A stretch of DNA of 64,000 nucleotides, from contig CAZVOA010000003.1 in NCBI GenBank assembly GCA_964628465.1, positions 158,734-222,733 on the forward strand, given 5' to 3'. Both the position numbers and the translations under genes were made by a program. How positions within the stretch are numbered: position 1 is the first letter of the stretch; the number at the start of each line of letters is the position of its first letter. Below are positions 51,790 to 59,999 of this stretch, piece by piece. Source of the stretch: JAFGPS01 sp964628465. Its GTDB lineage: Bacteria > Planctomycetota > Phycisphaerae > Sedimentisphaerales > Anaerobacaceae. The notes under the pieces were generated by a model that made no database searches, had not been told where the DNA came from, and worked only from the letters and a program-made list of their open reading frames with translations.

Positions 51790-53103
51790 ATGAGCAAGGC
51801 GAATATAAAAGCGGCGTTTTCATTTTTTAACAGATTGGGGCCTGGGCTGCTTCTGGCGGCTACATCCATCGGGGCCAGTCATCTCGTTATGAGCCCCAAA
51901 GCGGGCTGGATGTTCGGATTTCAGTTACTTTGGCTTGTTCCGTTGACTCATTTGTTCAAGTATCACGCATTCGAGTTTGGCCCGCGCTACGCCGCCGCGA
52001 CGGGTGAATCACTTATCGCGGGATATATTAGAATGCCCGGACCGAGAGGGTGGGCCTTGTGGATTCTTCTGTTTGTGACGGTCGCTCAGGGCATAGGTGT
52101 TTTGGCGGGCGTAGTCAGTATAGCTGCCGCTGTTCTTTCAACGTTTATTGGGCATGAACCATTTTCTGGATTCTATGTAATTCTGGTTATAGGAACTGTA
52201 TTGCTTTTTCTTGTATTGGGCGGATATAACTGGCTGGACTTTCTCAATAAGATTATGATGACGGTTCTTTTCTTTGCTACGATTGCGGTTTTCGTACCGG
52301 CTGCTCCCAATCTCTCTGAATGCAAATACTTCGTAATTCCATCCGTACCCGCTGGTTCGATGGCCCTTATTGCCGGGATTCTTGGCTGGATGCCCACGGG
52401 TATTGATGTATCAATCTGGCACTCTCTCTGGACTTTGGAAAAACATCGTGAATTGACCTCGGTCCAAACATTTGAAAACAGGTGGAAGATATTCAGGTTG
52501 TCACTTATGGATATGAGACTGGGGTATATTTTGTCCTTCATCGTTGCTTCCGTTTTTCTTATGTTGGCGGCAGTATATCTTCATGGTACTGGAGAAAAAA
52601 TCGCTGATGCGGAATTTGCCGGTAATCTCGCGAAGATATATACAGATAACATTGGTTCATGGATGTATTTCGTTTTCATGATTGCCGCTTTCACTGCGAT
52701 GTATTCTACCGTTTATACGGTTATGGATGGTTTCTCGCGTGCTTTCGCCGAGATGGCTTCGACACTTTTCCCGTCTATTAGAACCAAATGGACAATGAAG
52801 CTTTACTGGATTTTTGTCCTGTCCACAGCGGCTTTTGCGATTCTGATTCTTCTGGCCTTCAAGGGAAAGAATCCGGTGTCACTCGTTTTGGATGTTGCCT
52901 TTATCAGTCTTTGTGCCGCACCACTATATTATGGCCTGAACTACTACTGTGTCACCCGTTTTATCAAAGAAGAAAGATTCAGACCCGGAACATTAGCCCG
53001 ACTCGTTGCGCTTTCTGGCATAGTGGTAGTACTTGCTGCGACTTTAATTTGTGCGATAATAAAATATGAGAAATTTTTTCGATGGATATTAAACCTGTTT
53101 TGA
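51790..53103 (+). CDS. Nramp-family transporter lacking the canonical metal-binding motifs
   Basis: This 437-residue protein has about eleven helices and the family pattern (FFNRLGPGLLLAATSIGASH, then KAGWMFGFQLLWLVPLTHLF and FEFGPRYAAATGESLIAGY). Nramp metal importers carry DPGN in helix 1 and MPH in helix 6. Here helix 1 has ATSIGASHLV and the helix 6 position has GWMPTGIDVSIWHSL, so the Asp and Asn ligands of helix 1 and the Met-Pro-His of helix 6 are changed. Such diverged members are common in planctomycetes and Bacteroidetes and their substrate is unknown. It follows an intergenic stretch with a decayed gene, and precedes the esterase by 34 bases. Confidence 0.8.
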   Translation: MSKANIKAAFSFFNRLGPGLLLAATSIGASHLVMSPKAGWMFGFQLLWLVPLTHLFKYHAFEFGPRYAAATGESLIAGYIRMPGPRGWALWILLFVTVAQGIGVLAGVVSIAAAVLSTFIGHEPFSGFYVILVIGTVLLFLVLGGYNWLDFLNKIMMTVLFFATIAVFVPAAPNLSECKYFVIPSVPAGSMALIAGILGWMPTGIDVSIWHSLWTLEKHRELTSVQTFENRWKIFRLSLMDMRLGYILSFIVASVFLMLAAVYLHGTGEKIADAEFAGNLAKIYTDNIGSWMYFVFMIAAFTAMYSTVYTVMDGFSRAFAEMASTLFPSIRTKWTMKLYWIFVLSTAAFAILILLAFKGKNPVSLVLDVAFISLCAAPLYYGLNYYCVTRFIKEERFRPGTLARLVALSGIVVVLAATLICAIIKYEKFFRWILNLF

Positions 53104-53137
53104 TTATATTTGAAATATTTGTCAGGGAGGTTTTATT

Positions 53138-54328
53138 ATGTTGAAACAATACAAAATAATGTTCCTTTGTACCATTTTGTTTCATTTTCTGTCAATTGCG
53201 GCAGTCGCACAAAGCCAACCACCTTCGACATTTGCTACCGATAGCGAAGGCCGGATAATCCGCGGCATGTTCATTGGGGGAGGTTCTGCTCCAGTAATTT
53301 CGCCGGAGGTTCTACCTGATAAGCGAGTTATTTTTCGCCTGCGTGCGCCAAACGCGGCACAAGTGAGTTTGACTGGAGAAGTCCTGCCGAGTCGGGATGC
53401 CGGGAAGATGATTCGTGACGATAATGGCATATGGTCGGTTACGATAGGACCGCTGACTCCTGATGTTTATGGTTACTCGTTCAACATTGACGGCGTAACA
53501 ATTTCTGATCCTGTAAATAATTGGGTTTTTACCGGTGTGCGAAGCAGTTCGCAGAGTGGGGTATTTGTTCCCGGCGAAGGAGCGGAGTTTCTGGAAGTTA
53601 AGGATATTCCTCACGGCGACTTACGCATTGTTTACTTCAAAGCGGAATCAGTAAACAAGGTCTGCCGGATGCGTGTTTATTTTCCACCCGGTTATGATTC
53701 CAGTAATGAGCGTTATCCTGTTTTATATCTCACTCATGGTGCGCCGGAAGATGATACAAGCTGGACTGATATAGGTATGGCCAACATTATCATGGACAAT
53801 CTAATTGCGATGGGTAAAGCCAAGCCGATGATAATAGTCATGCCGTCATATCAGGGATTGGCTCCGGGTGCATCGGCGGCAAGGGTACAGGAGAATTATC
53901 CTTACTTCGCCAAAAGCTTTGCTTTGGATATTATGCCGTTCGTGGAGAAAAATTATAGAGTGATTGAGGCGCCGGAAGGGCGGGCATTCGGCGGATTGTC
54001 ACCGCCTGATGTTGTGCCGGATGCAATCATTCCGATTCTCGACAAGATTGGTTACTGGTTATGTACGAGTAATGGATTACGAGCGGCGAGGATGGAATAT
54101 TACGACAGACAGTATCCGGGCGTGTTAGATAATCCGGCCAATGCCAAGCGAGTGAAACTGCTGATGGGTGACGGCTCCAATGCTATGACATTTACTGAAT
54201 CTGAGTATATGGCGGCAGAATTCAAACGCCGCGGCTATGATGTCACCTATTACCAGACGGACGGCACACATAGCTGGCGTTGGTTTCGCCATTACTTAAA
54301 CGAGCTTGCGCCAAAGTTGTTCAGATAG
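53138..54328 (+). CDS. Exported esterase of the enterochelin/feruloyl-esterase-like alpha/beta-hydrolase family
   Basis: A signal peptide (FLCTILFHFLSIAAVAQSQ) is followed by an N-terminal CBM48-like beta domain (RVIFRLRAPNAAQVSLTGEV, IWSVTIGPLTPDVYGYSFN), a linker, and an alpha/beta-hydrolase domain (MRVYFPPGYDSSNERYPVLY then LTHGAPEDDTSWTD). The catalytic His is in DGTHSWRWFRHYL. The nucleophile elbow, usually G-L-S-M-G-G, reads FGGLSPPDVV: the Ser is there but the Gly-Gly is replaced, so activity is uncertain. Homologues are xylan or other polysaccharide esterases. GGGAGG lies upstream of the ATG. It follows the Nramp-like gene closely. Confidence 0.8.
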   Translation: MLKQYKIMFLCTILFHFLSIAAVAQSQPPSTFATDSEGRIIRGMFIGGGSAPVISPEVLPDKRVIFRLRAPNAAQVSLTGEVLPSRDAGKMIRDDNGIWSVTIGPLTPDVYGYSFNIDGVTISDPVNNWVFTGVRSSSQSGVFVPGEGAEFLEVKDIPHGDLRIVYFKAESVNKVCRMRVYFPPGYDSSNERYPVLYLTHGAPEDDTSWTDIGMANIIMDNLIAMGKAKPMIIVMPSYQGLAPGASAARVQENYPYFAKSFALDIMPFVEKNYRVIEAPEGRAFGGLSPPDVVPDAIIPILDKIGYWLCTSNGLRAARMEYYDRQYPGVLDNPANAKRVKLLMGDGSNAMTFTESEYMAAEFKRRGYDVTYYQTDGTHSWRWFRHYLNELAPKLFR

Positions 54329-54364
54329 CATAACGCAAACTCAGAATCTCTTAAAAAATGCTAC

Positions 54365-54470
54365 TGTCATTCTGAGCGGAGCGAAGAATCTGGCATATGA
54401 ATGCGAGATAAAATGTTCTCATGTTAATTATCACTCGATAGCCAGATGCTTCATTTCATTCAGCATGACA
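54365..54470. repeat. Imperfect inverted repeat of the TGTCATTCTGAG type
   Basis: The left arm (54365-54395) begins TGTCATTCTGAGCGGAGCGA and the right arm (54440-54470) is its imperfect reverse complement beginning, on the minus strand, TGTCATGCTGAATGAAATGA; both end with ATCTGGC. The two converging genes on either side (esterase and beta-lactamase-like) suggest it acts as a transcription boundary. Elements with this sequence are dispersed in many bacterial genomes. Confidence 0.6.
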
Positions 54471-54477
54471 AGAAATC

Positions 54478-56094
54478 TTAGTCCAGCATTTTTGTACCTG
54501 TGAAGACAAGGTTAGTCGATTGCTGCTGCTGCATACCGGGAGGTCCCATGCGGCGACCGGTTGGTGCAACTACCTCCATCTTAAGCTGGTCACCATCGAA
54601 GGTAAACCTGAAAGTCTCGGTTGAGCCGGGATTGAACATTGAGAGATAATAAGCGGAAAGCTGATTATCAGAAGTCCATGTGCAAATACCGGCTGTATCG
54701 ACCGGGGTTACCCCCATAGCATTTGGATAAACCGTACCACCGAAAGAAAGCGTACGGTCGGTTGTTCCATGTAACCAGCTATCCAGACCAAACGGTATGT
54801 TGTGGATGGAACCGGTTGTAACAAAGGTAAGAGTGCAATTGCCTGAAGCATCGAAACGGAAAAGAACATTACGGATACCGTTTGCGTTCTCCTCCATTTG
54901 GTATCGCCGTGTGCTCATTGTCACCTTGGTAGTTGTGGATTTCTCAAACGGGCGTTTGATTTCATAGTTTGCAATAGATGCGTTCAGGTCGAACGACTTT
55001 TTAGGGTTGAGTTTTTTATCGCTCATATCCGGCAGCATATCGTAAATCAGGCTATTGAACCCTGCTTCGTCTCCGATTTGACTGTGACAGGCAAGGACAA
55101 AATCGTATTCGGGAATCACCATAATCAGTTGGTTCTGGCCGCCGATGGCTCGGTATGAATTGTGTCGTCCCATCCATATCTGATAGCCATAGCCCTGTGC
55201 CTGGTCATCATTTGCGTTGGCAATCTGTTCTTCGGTCCATTCCGGATGCTCGAAGATATGCGGCGTAGTCGCTGCTTCAAGCCACTCCGAATTTAATAGC
55301 TGCTTTCCATTCCACTTTCCTTTATTAATCAGGAACAATCCCATTTTTGCCAGGTCCGAAGTCCTCATATGTGAGCCGCCGTTACCCATTGGGATACCGT
55401 CATTATCCATTTCCCAAACAAAGTCCTCGATACCCAGCGGATCGAAAAGGCGCGATTTCAGGTATTCATAGATTGACATTCCAGTAACTTTCGTAATGAT
55501 GTGAGACAGCATGTGAGAAGCCGTTATGTTATAAGTAAAAGAAGTACCCGGCTCATGAGCGAAAGACGCGGCCAGAAACGAACGAACCTGACTTTCTCCA
55601 GAACCTGCATATCGAGTAGAAGCGTGACCGACCGACATAGTCAATAAATGCTTGACTGAAAGTTCAGCCAACTCGGGTGAAATTGTATCGGGAAGCAAAT
55701 CAGGAAAAAATGATGTCACCTTATCCTCGATATTGAGCAAGCCTTCCTGAACAGCGAAGCCGACGGCGGCGCCGGTAAAAGTTTTTGTGGCTGAATACAT
55801 GGCGTGTTGATATTGAGGAGCGTATGGCGGCCACCAATGCTCGACTATGACTTTTCCATGACGGAGCATCATCAAGCCGTGTACATCATAACCTTTTTCC
55901 TCGACCTGCTGGAAGAACCTGGCAATTGTTTCGGAAGGTACACCCTGTTGTTCGGGGGTACTTCTCGGCAATCCGTCATCATATTCATAGGGAGACTGAA
56001 CCGAAAGGGAAGGGGAACATCCGGTTACAATTGTAAAAATACAAACCGAAAATAAAGTGAGGAGCAATTCAGAATGCAAAAATCCAACTTTCAT
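54478..56094 (-). CDS. Serine beta-lactamase-like lipoprotein (class C/esterase type)
   Basis: A lipoprotein (signal ending FTIVTGCS) with the beta-lactamase/transpeptidase-like fold of class C enzymes, esterases and D-aminopeptidases. SATKTFTGAAVGF holds the S-x-x-K active-site pair, SFTYNITASHMLSHII the Y-x-N element, and AIGGQNQLIMV a third-motif-like segment. A C-terminal beta domain follows (FRFDASGNCTLTFVTTGS, FTFDGDQLKMEVVAPTGR). Most relatives are esterases or peptidases and not antibiotic-degrading. The ATG at 56094 has AAAGG upstream; one at 56109 is also in frame. It is 538 aa. Confidence 0.85.
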   Translation of the reverse strand: MKVGFLHSELLLTLFSVCIFTIVTGCSPSLSVQSPYEYDDGLPRSTPEQQGVPSETIARFFQQVEEKGYDVHGLMMLRHGKVIVEHWWPPYAPQYQHAMYSATKTFTGAAVGFAVQEGLLNIEDKVTSFFPDLLPDTISPELAELSVKHLLTMSVGHASTRYAGSGESQVRSFLAASFAHEPGTSFTYNITASHMLSHIITKVTGMSIYEYLKSRLFDPLGIEDFVWEMDNDGIPMGNGGSHMRTSDLAKMGLFLINKGKWNGKQLLNSEWLEAATTPHIFEHPEWTEEQIANANDDQAQGYGYQIWMGRHNSYRAIGGQNQLIMVIPEYDFVLACHSQIGDEAGFNSLIYDMLPDMSDKKLNPKKSFDLNASIANYEIKRPFEKSTTTKVTMSTRRYQMEENANGIRNVLFRFDASGNCTLTFVTTGSIHNIPFGLDSWLHGTTDRTLSFGGTVYPNAMGVTPVDTAGICTWTSDNQLSAYYLSMFNPGSTETFRFTFDGDQLKMEVVAPTGRRMGPPGMQQQQSTNLVFTGTKMLD

Positions 56095-56165
56095 AATATC
56101 GCCTTTCATGTTAGTGACTGATATTTTGAGTTATTTATGACATGATTTTAACAACAAACAAAAAA

Positions 56166-56254
56166 ACGGAGAGGGCGGGATTCGAACCCGCGGTACTCTA
56201 TAAAGAGCACACTGGTTTTCGAAACCAGCTCGTTCAGCCGCTCCGACACCTCTC
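56166..56254 (-). tRNA. tRNA-Ser (anticodon CGA)
   Basis: The minus strand has acceptor arms GGAGAGG and CCTCTCC, anticodon stem CTGGT/ACCAG enclosing TTCGAAA (anticodon CGA), a long variable arm (GTGCTCTTTATAGAGTAC-like), and T arm GCGGG-TTCGAAT-CCCGC. The long arm and G discriminator are typical of tRNA-Ser. CCA is not encoded. Confidence 0.95.
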
Positions 56255-56388
56255 CGTGTTAAAAAGCCTGAATAATAAACTCCAAATCCAGTATATATTG
56301 GCATCAAAGCTGAAAAGTTCAAATTACCCGCATACTTTAATCTAATAGGAATACATTTTCAAGAAAATTTGTTTAAGAGCATTTGTGA

Positions 56389-57297
56389 TTAGTCTGGTTT
56401 ATCATGTGAATCCGAAACAGGATAATAATAAAGGGGCTGATTGGACTTTTCGCTTAGAGTGAAAAAACCGAGGCCGTTGGAATCGAAACATATAGCTTCA
56501 CCCTGAGGTTCCGGCATAAGTTCTATGGTTGAATATTCGCCAAGAAAAGCTCGCCACAATGGTTCGTTTTCCAGCCTTCGCCAAATGGAAGCGCTTGTCG
56601 GGCCTCTTACAATTACAAGTTTGCCGTCAGGTGAAACATCACCACCTGTCGCCAAACCCCACGGAAGGATTGTTGCCTGAGCCATTTTTGTGGGCTTATC
56701 TGTCGATTGAGGGTAAGGCGCGTGGTAAACTCTGCTGAATACGTTGCGTTTTGTAATTATATAAATGTCTCCGTTCAGCGGATCTACCAGTAAAGTTTCC
56801 GCATCTTTAGAATCATTATCAGGATAGGCAAGTTCAATAACATCAGGAGGCCCTATTTTAATTTCTTTATCCGATATTTTTGAATTTAAATTAGGCTCAG
56901 GAATACGATAAACAGTCAGCTTTGTTTTTTTATTTTCATTATCACCAATATCGCCAATATATAAATAATCACAGTTTTTATCCGGTCCCGGCCCGATAGC
57001 AATATCTTCCCAATCGCGGCATTTGGTGCCTTTAATAATAAAAGTACCGAGAAGTTCGCCTGTATAATTTATGGCAAAAATTTGGGCGGAACTGCCTGAA
57101 TCGTTATGCACCCATAAAACTGATTTGTTTTTGCGGCTTGCAACAATTCCTGATGCTTCCTGTATAAGGTCTGTTTTAATAGAGCCGATTTTTGTACCGG
57201 ATTTAAATTTTAATTCCCTTTCGGATTCCGAAGCTGTGGCCACGCAGTAAAACATCCCGAAAAGAATGAAAATTACATAGATTAATCTTGTTTTCAT
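56389..57297 (-). CDS. Exported beta-propeller-like protein, unknown
   Basis: A 302-residue protein with a signal peptide (LIYVIFILFGMFYCVATAS). Its body contains the repeated beta-blade-like sequence of a family known mainly from genome surveys: EASGIVASRKNKSVLWVHND, DWEDIAIGPGPDKNCDYLYI then GDIGDN, TVYRIPEPNL, DAETLLVDPLNGDIYIITKR, PQGEAICFDSNGLGFFTLSE. This resembles esterase-like phytase or NHL-type propellers. No function is known. The start ATG lies 69 bases upstream of the usual hydrophobic end. It is alone, next to tRNA-Ser. Confidence 0.65.
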   Translation of the reverse strand: MKTRLIYVIFILFGMFYCVATASESERELKFKSGTKIGSIKTDLIQEASGIVASRKNKSVLWVHNDSGSSAQIFAINYTGELLGTFIIKGTKCRDWEDIAIGPGPDKNCDYLYIGDIGDNENKKTKLTVYRIPEPNLNSKISDKEIKIGPPDVIELAYPDNDSKDAETLLVDPLNGDIYIITKRNVFSRVYHAPYPQSTDKPTKMAQATILPWGLATGGDVSPDGKLVIVRGPTSASIWRRLENEPLWRAFLGEYSTIELMPEPQGEAICFDSNGLGFFTLSEKSNQPLYYYPVSDSHDKPD

Positions 57298-57371
57298 AAT
57301 AATTCCATTTCAATAGATTACCGTATTTTACCTATTTTAAGAAAAGATTAAACCTAAAAATATGTAAAAAA

Positions 57372-57420
57372 AAGCCCCTGTGTGCGGAGGAGAGGGAAAA
57401 GTGAGATAGCACAGGGGCTT
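57372..57420 (-). terminator. Intrinsic terminator of the FlgM-like gene
   Basis: AAGCCCCTGTG and CACAGGGGCTT form an 11-base-pair stem around a 27-base loop, followed on the minus strand by nine T. It ends the leftward transcript from 57726; stems of this kind may also stop transcription coming from the other side. Confidence 0.75.
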
Positions 57421-57489
57421 GAAATAAACTATTAACTTAAAGTACGCTAATAATTAATACTTGTCAGGGTAAAAAATGTTCTAAGAAAA

Positions 57490-57726
57490 TTATTTGCAGA
57501 GTCTTCTAATTTTAGCCAAATCGATTTGATTTTCGGGATTTTGTTTGAGTATTTCCTCAATAAGTCGATCTAACGCGATACTTAGATGATTATCCGGGTT
57601 GTATTTTCCTGATTTTATTTTACGCCTGGCATCCTGAACTTTTTTGTTCCTCATTCCTGAAGCTTGTTCCTGCTCGGAAAATGTGTCGGAAAAGTTCATT
57701 TTGTCGCAGCAATTTATTGTTTTCAT
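57490..57726 (-). CDS. Small FlgM-like protein
   Basis: A 78-residue protein whose C-terminal half (QDARRKIKSGKYNPDNHLSI then ALDRLIEEIL) matches the sigma-28-binding helices of FlgM-type anti-sigma factors: v-x-x-I-K/R-x-x-I-x-x-G-x-Y ... A-x-x-L-x-E. The N-terminal half (INCCDKMNFSDTFSEQEQAS) is unrelated. FlgM proteins of this size hold the flagellar sigma factor. No flagellar gene lies nearby, so it may be an isolated regulator or an unrelated small protein. AGGAGTAACGATT lies upstream of the ATG and a strong terminator downstream. Confidence 0.45.
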   Translation of the reverse strand: MKTINCCDKMNFSDTFSEQEQASGMRNKKVQDARRKIKSGKYNPDNHLSIALDRLIEEILKQNPENQIDLAKIRRLCK

Positions 57727-57881
57727 AATCGTTACTCCTGCTAAATAGCCTGAAATCTTTCGTTATATTATTTATCGGAGTACGAAGCTGTTTTTGAGGA
57801 TTGGCATATTGCCTAATCTGGATAAGCATATTGCCTAAATATTTGTAGAAATACGCAAAGTAGAGATTTATGTTATCCGTA

Positions 57882-59780
57882 TTAAGATTGAAGTTCATCC
57901 AGCAACTGCCAGCGGGCATAAGCGTCTTCGAGTTGCTTGCTCAACTCCTTCAATCTTGCAGTAACTGCAGCGACATCGGAACTGTTTTTATAGAAATCAG
58001 GTTTCATCATAACATCATGTAATTGCTTTTGTTCCGCTTCCAGCTTTTCAATCAGTTGAGGTATTTCTCCAAGCTCTTTTTTTTCTTTATATGATAATTT
58101 GCGATGGCTGTTTTCGGGTTGTTTCTGTCTGTCTTTTTTAGAAGAATCCTTTTCCTCTTTTTGCAGAATTTCCTGAATTTTTATGCTTTGTCTTAACCAG
58201 TCATTATACCCGCCTACATATTCTTTTATACAGCCATCACCTTCGAACGCGAATATACTGGTAACTACATTATTCAGGAATTCACGATCGTGGCTTACAA
58301 TCAATACAGTTCCGGCATAGTTCAAAAGAAATTCTTCGAGCAGGTCCAGTGTATCTATATCCAAATCGTTTGTGGGTTCGTCGAGTACCAGTACGTTAGA
58401 AGGTTTGGCAAACATTTTCGCCAAAAGCAATCGATTACGTTCTCCGCCTGAAAGGTTGGCTACCGCATTGCGGGACTGCATCGGTGTAAACAAAAAATCC
58501 TGAAGATAGCCGATTATATGACGAGGAGTGCCGTTTATAATTACCGTTTCATTTCCGTCGGCAATATTTTCAAAGACTGATTTTTCGTAATCGAGTTGAG
58601 CGTGCAACTGGTCGAAATATGCGATTTCAAGATTTGTACCATGCCGTACATTACCTTGCTGAACTTCTAATTGTTTAAGTAAAACTCTAAGTAAAGTAGT
58701 TTTGCCTGAGCCGTTTGGCCCGATTATACCGATTTTTTCGCCTCGCATAATCTGTGCTGAGAAATTGCTGATTATTAATTTCTCGCTTGTGTAGCCGAAC
58801 GAAATATTCTTTGCGTCAATGACGAGTCTTCCAGATAGCTGAACGTCTTGTGTTTGCATCCGTACTGCGCCTGTCAGCTCTTTGCGCTGTTTTCTTTCCT
58901 GCCGCAGTTTCATAAGGGCTTTCACTCGGCCTTCATTACGTGTACGCCGGGCCTTTATTCCTTTGCGTATCCAGACCTCTTCCTGCGATAGCTTTTTATC
59001 GAAAAGAGCGTTTCTGACTTTTTCTTCTTCCAGCATTGTCTCCTTGCGTGACAAATACGTTTCATAACCGCAGTTATAGCTTCTCAGTTGGCCGCGGTCT
59101 AACTCTATTATGCGTGTCGCGAGTTTTTTAACGAACGCTCTGTCGTGACTTATGAATATAAAAGTCCTGTCATATTTCGAGAGGAATTCTTCGAGCCACA
59201 TTATAGCTTCGATATCAAGATGGTTGGTCGGTTCATCGAGCATCAAAATGTCCGGCTCGCGCACGATTGCCTGAGCCAGAAGAACGCGGCGTTTCATTCC
59301 CGCCGAAAGGTTTTCGGTTTTCGCGTCAATATCCAGTTTAATTTTTTCCGCTATCATCTCGACGTAGCGATTCAATTGCCATCCATCTTCGATATCAAGC
59401 CTGTGCTGGAGTGTTTCCAGCCTCTTCAATAAACTTTTATTGTGTGGATCAGCGGCGACTTCATGACTGAGCAGGTGACATTCAGCAAGAAGTTTGCCTC
59501 TTGCGCCGAATCCTTCAGAAATAACATCGAAGACTGTTCCTTTTATATTTTCAGGAACAACCTGGCTCAAACAAGTGACGGAAAGTGAAGATGCTTTAGA
59601 GATAACGCCGCTTTCAGGTTCGAATTCTCCCGATATTAAACGCATGAGTGAGGTTTTACCGACGCCGTTTCTTCCCAAAAGGCATATGCGTTCGCCCGGT
59701 TCGACCTGAAAGTTCATATGCTCAAGAATTGGCGGCCCGCCAAAACCGAAGCTAACATCCTGCATTCCTATTAACGCCAT
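57882..59780 (-). CDS. uup: ABC-F family ATPase, Uup type
   Basis: This 632-residue soluble protein has two ABC ATPase domains joined by a basic linker. ABC1: Walker A LGRNGVGKTS, signature ENLSAGMKRR, Walker B ILMLDEPTNHLD. ABC2: GPNGSGKTT, ANLSGGERNR, VLVLDEPTNDLD. The linker (about residues 245-320) is rich in Arg, Lys and Glu (VRNALFDKKLSQEEVWIRKG then IKARRTRNEGRVKALMKLRQ), and the C-terminal 100 residues form a coiled coil (LIEKLEAEQKQLHDVMMKPD), as in Uup. Uup-like factors act at stalled or branched DNA and on ribosomes. The call as Uup rests on the C-terminal coiled coil. Confidence 0.9.
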   Translation of the reverse strand: MALIGMQDVSFGFGGPPILEHMNFQVEPGERICLLGRNGVGKTSLMRLISGEFEPESGVISKASSLSVTCLSQVVPENIKGTVFDVISEGFGARGKLLAECHLLSHEVAADPHNKSLLKRLETLQHRLDIEDGWQLNRYVEMIAEKIKLDIDAKTENLSAGMKRRVLLAQAIVREPDILMLDEPTNHLDIEAIMWLEEFLSKYDRTFIFISHDRAFVKKLATRIIELDRGQLRSYNCGYETYLSRKETMLEEEKVRNALFDKKLSQEEVWIRKGIKARRTRNEGRVKALMKLRQERKQRKELTGAVRMQTQDVQLSGRLVIDAKNISFGYTSEKLIISNFSAQIMRGEKIGIIGPNGSGKTTLLRVLLKQLEVQQGNVRHGTNLEIAYFDQLHAQLDYEKSVFENIADGNETVIINGTPRHIIGYLQDFLFTPMQSRNAVANLSGGERNRLLLAKMFAKPSNVLVLDEPTNDLDIDTLDLLEEFLLNYAGTVLIVSHDREFLNNVVTSIFAFEGDGCIKEYVGGYNDWLRQSIKIQEILQKEEKDSSKKDRQKQPENSHRKLSYKEKKELGEIPQLIEKLEAEQKQLHDVMMKPDFYKNSSDVAAVTARLKELSKQLEDAYARWQLLDELQS

Positions 59781-59999
59781 AATTTAGTACATCTACAAAG
59801 TAACTAACCCAAACTGCTATAAAACATATTGTGCTCAAATTCGTTATAAATGTTCGACCTTTGGCAACAAGCAGAAGATTCTATATGAATCTTAACAAAT
59901 AAACAAGAAGCGAATTATCTTGACCATACGATAGAGATTATTTATAATCGCCTATGCTTAAAGGAGGCAATATTAATTTGAAGATTGAGAGGTTTTGAA

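Noticed and set aside
54365..54470. Simple intrinsic terminator between the esterase and beta-lactamase-like genes
   Set aside because: The arms are 31 bases with a 44-base spacer, have mismatches and no T run; a dispersed repeat is the better description.
54478..56094. Antibiotic-resistance beta-lactamase
   Set aside because: The fold is that of class C-like esterases/peptidases with an extra C-terminal beta domain and a lipoprotein signal. Nothing indicates activity on antibiotics.
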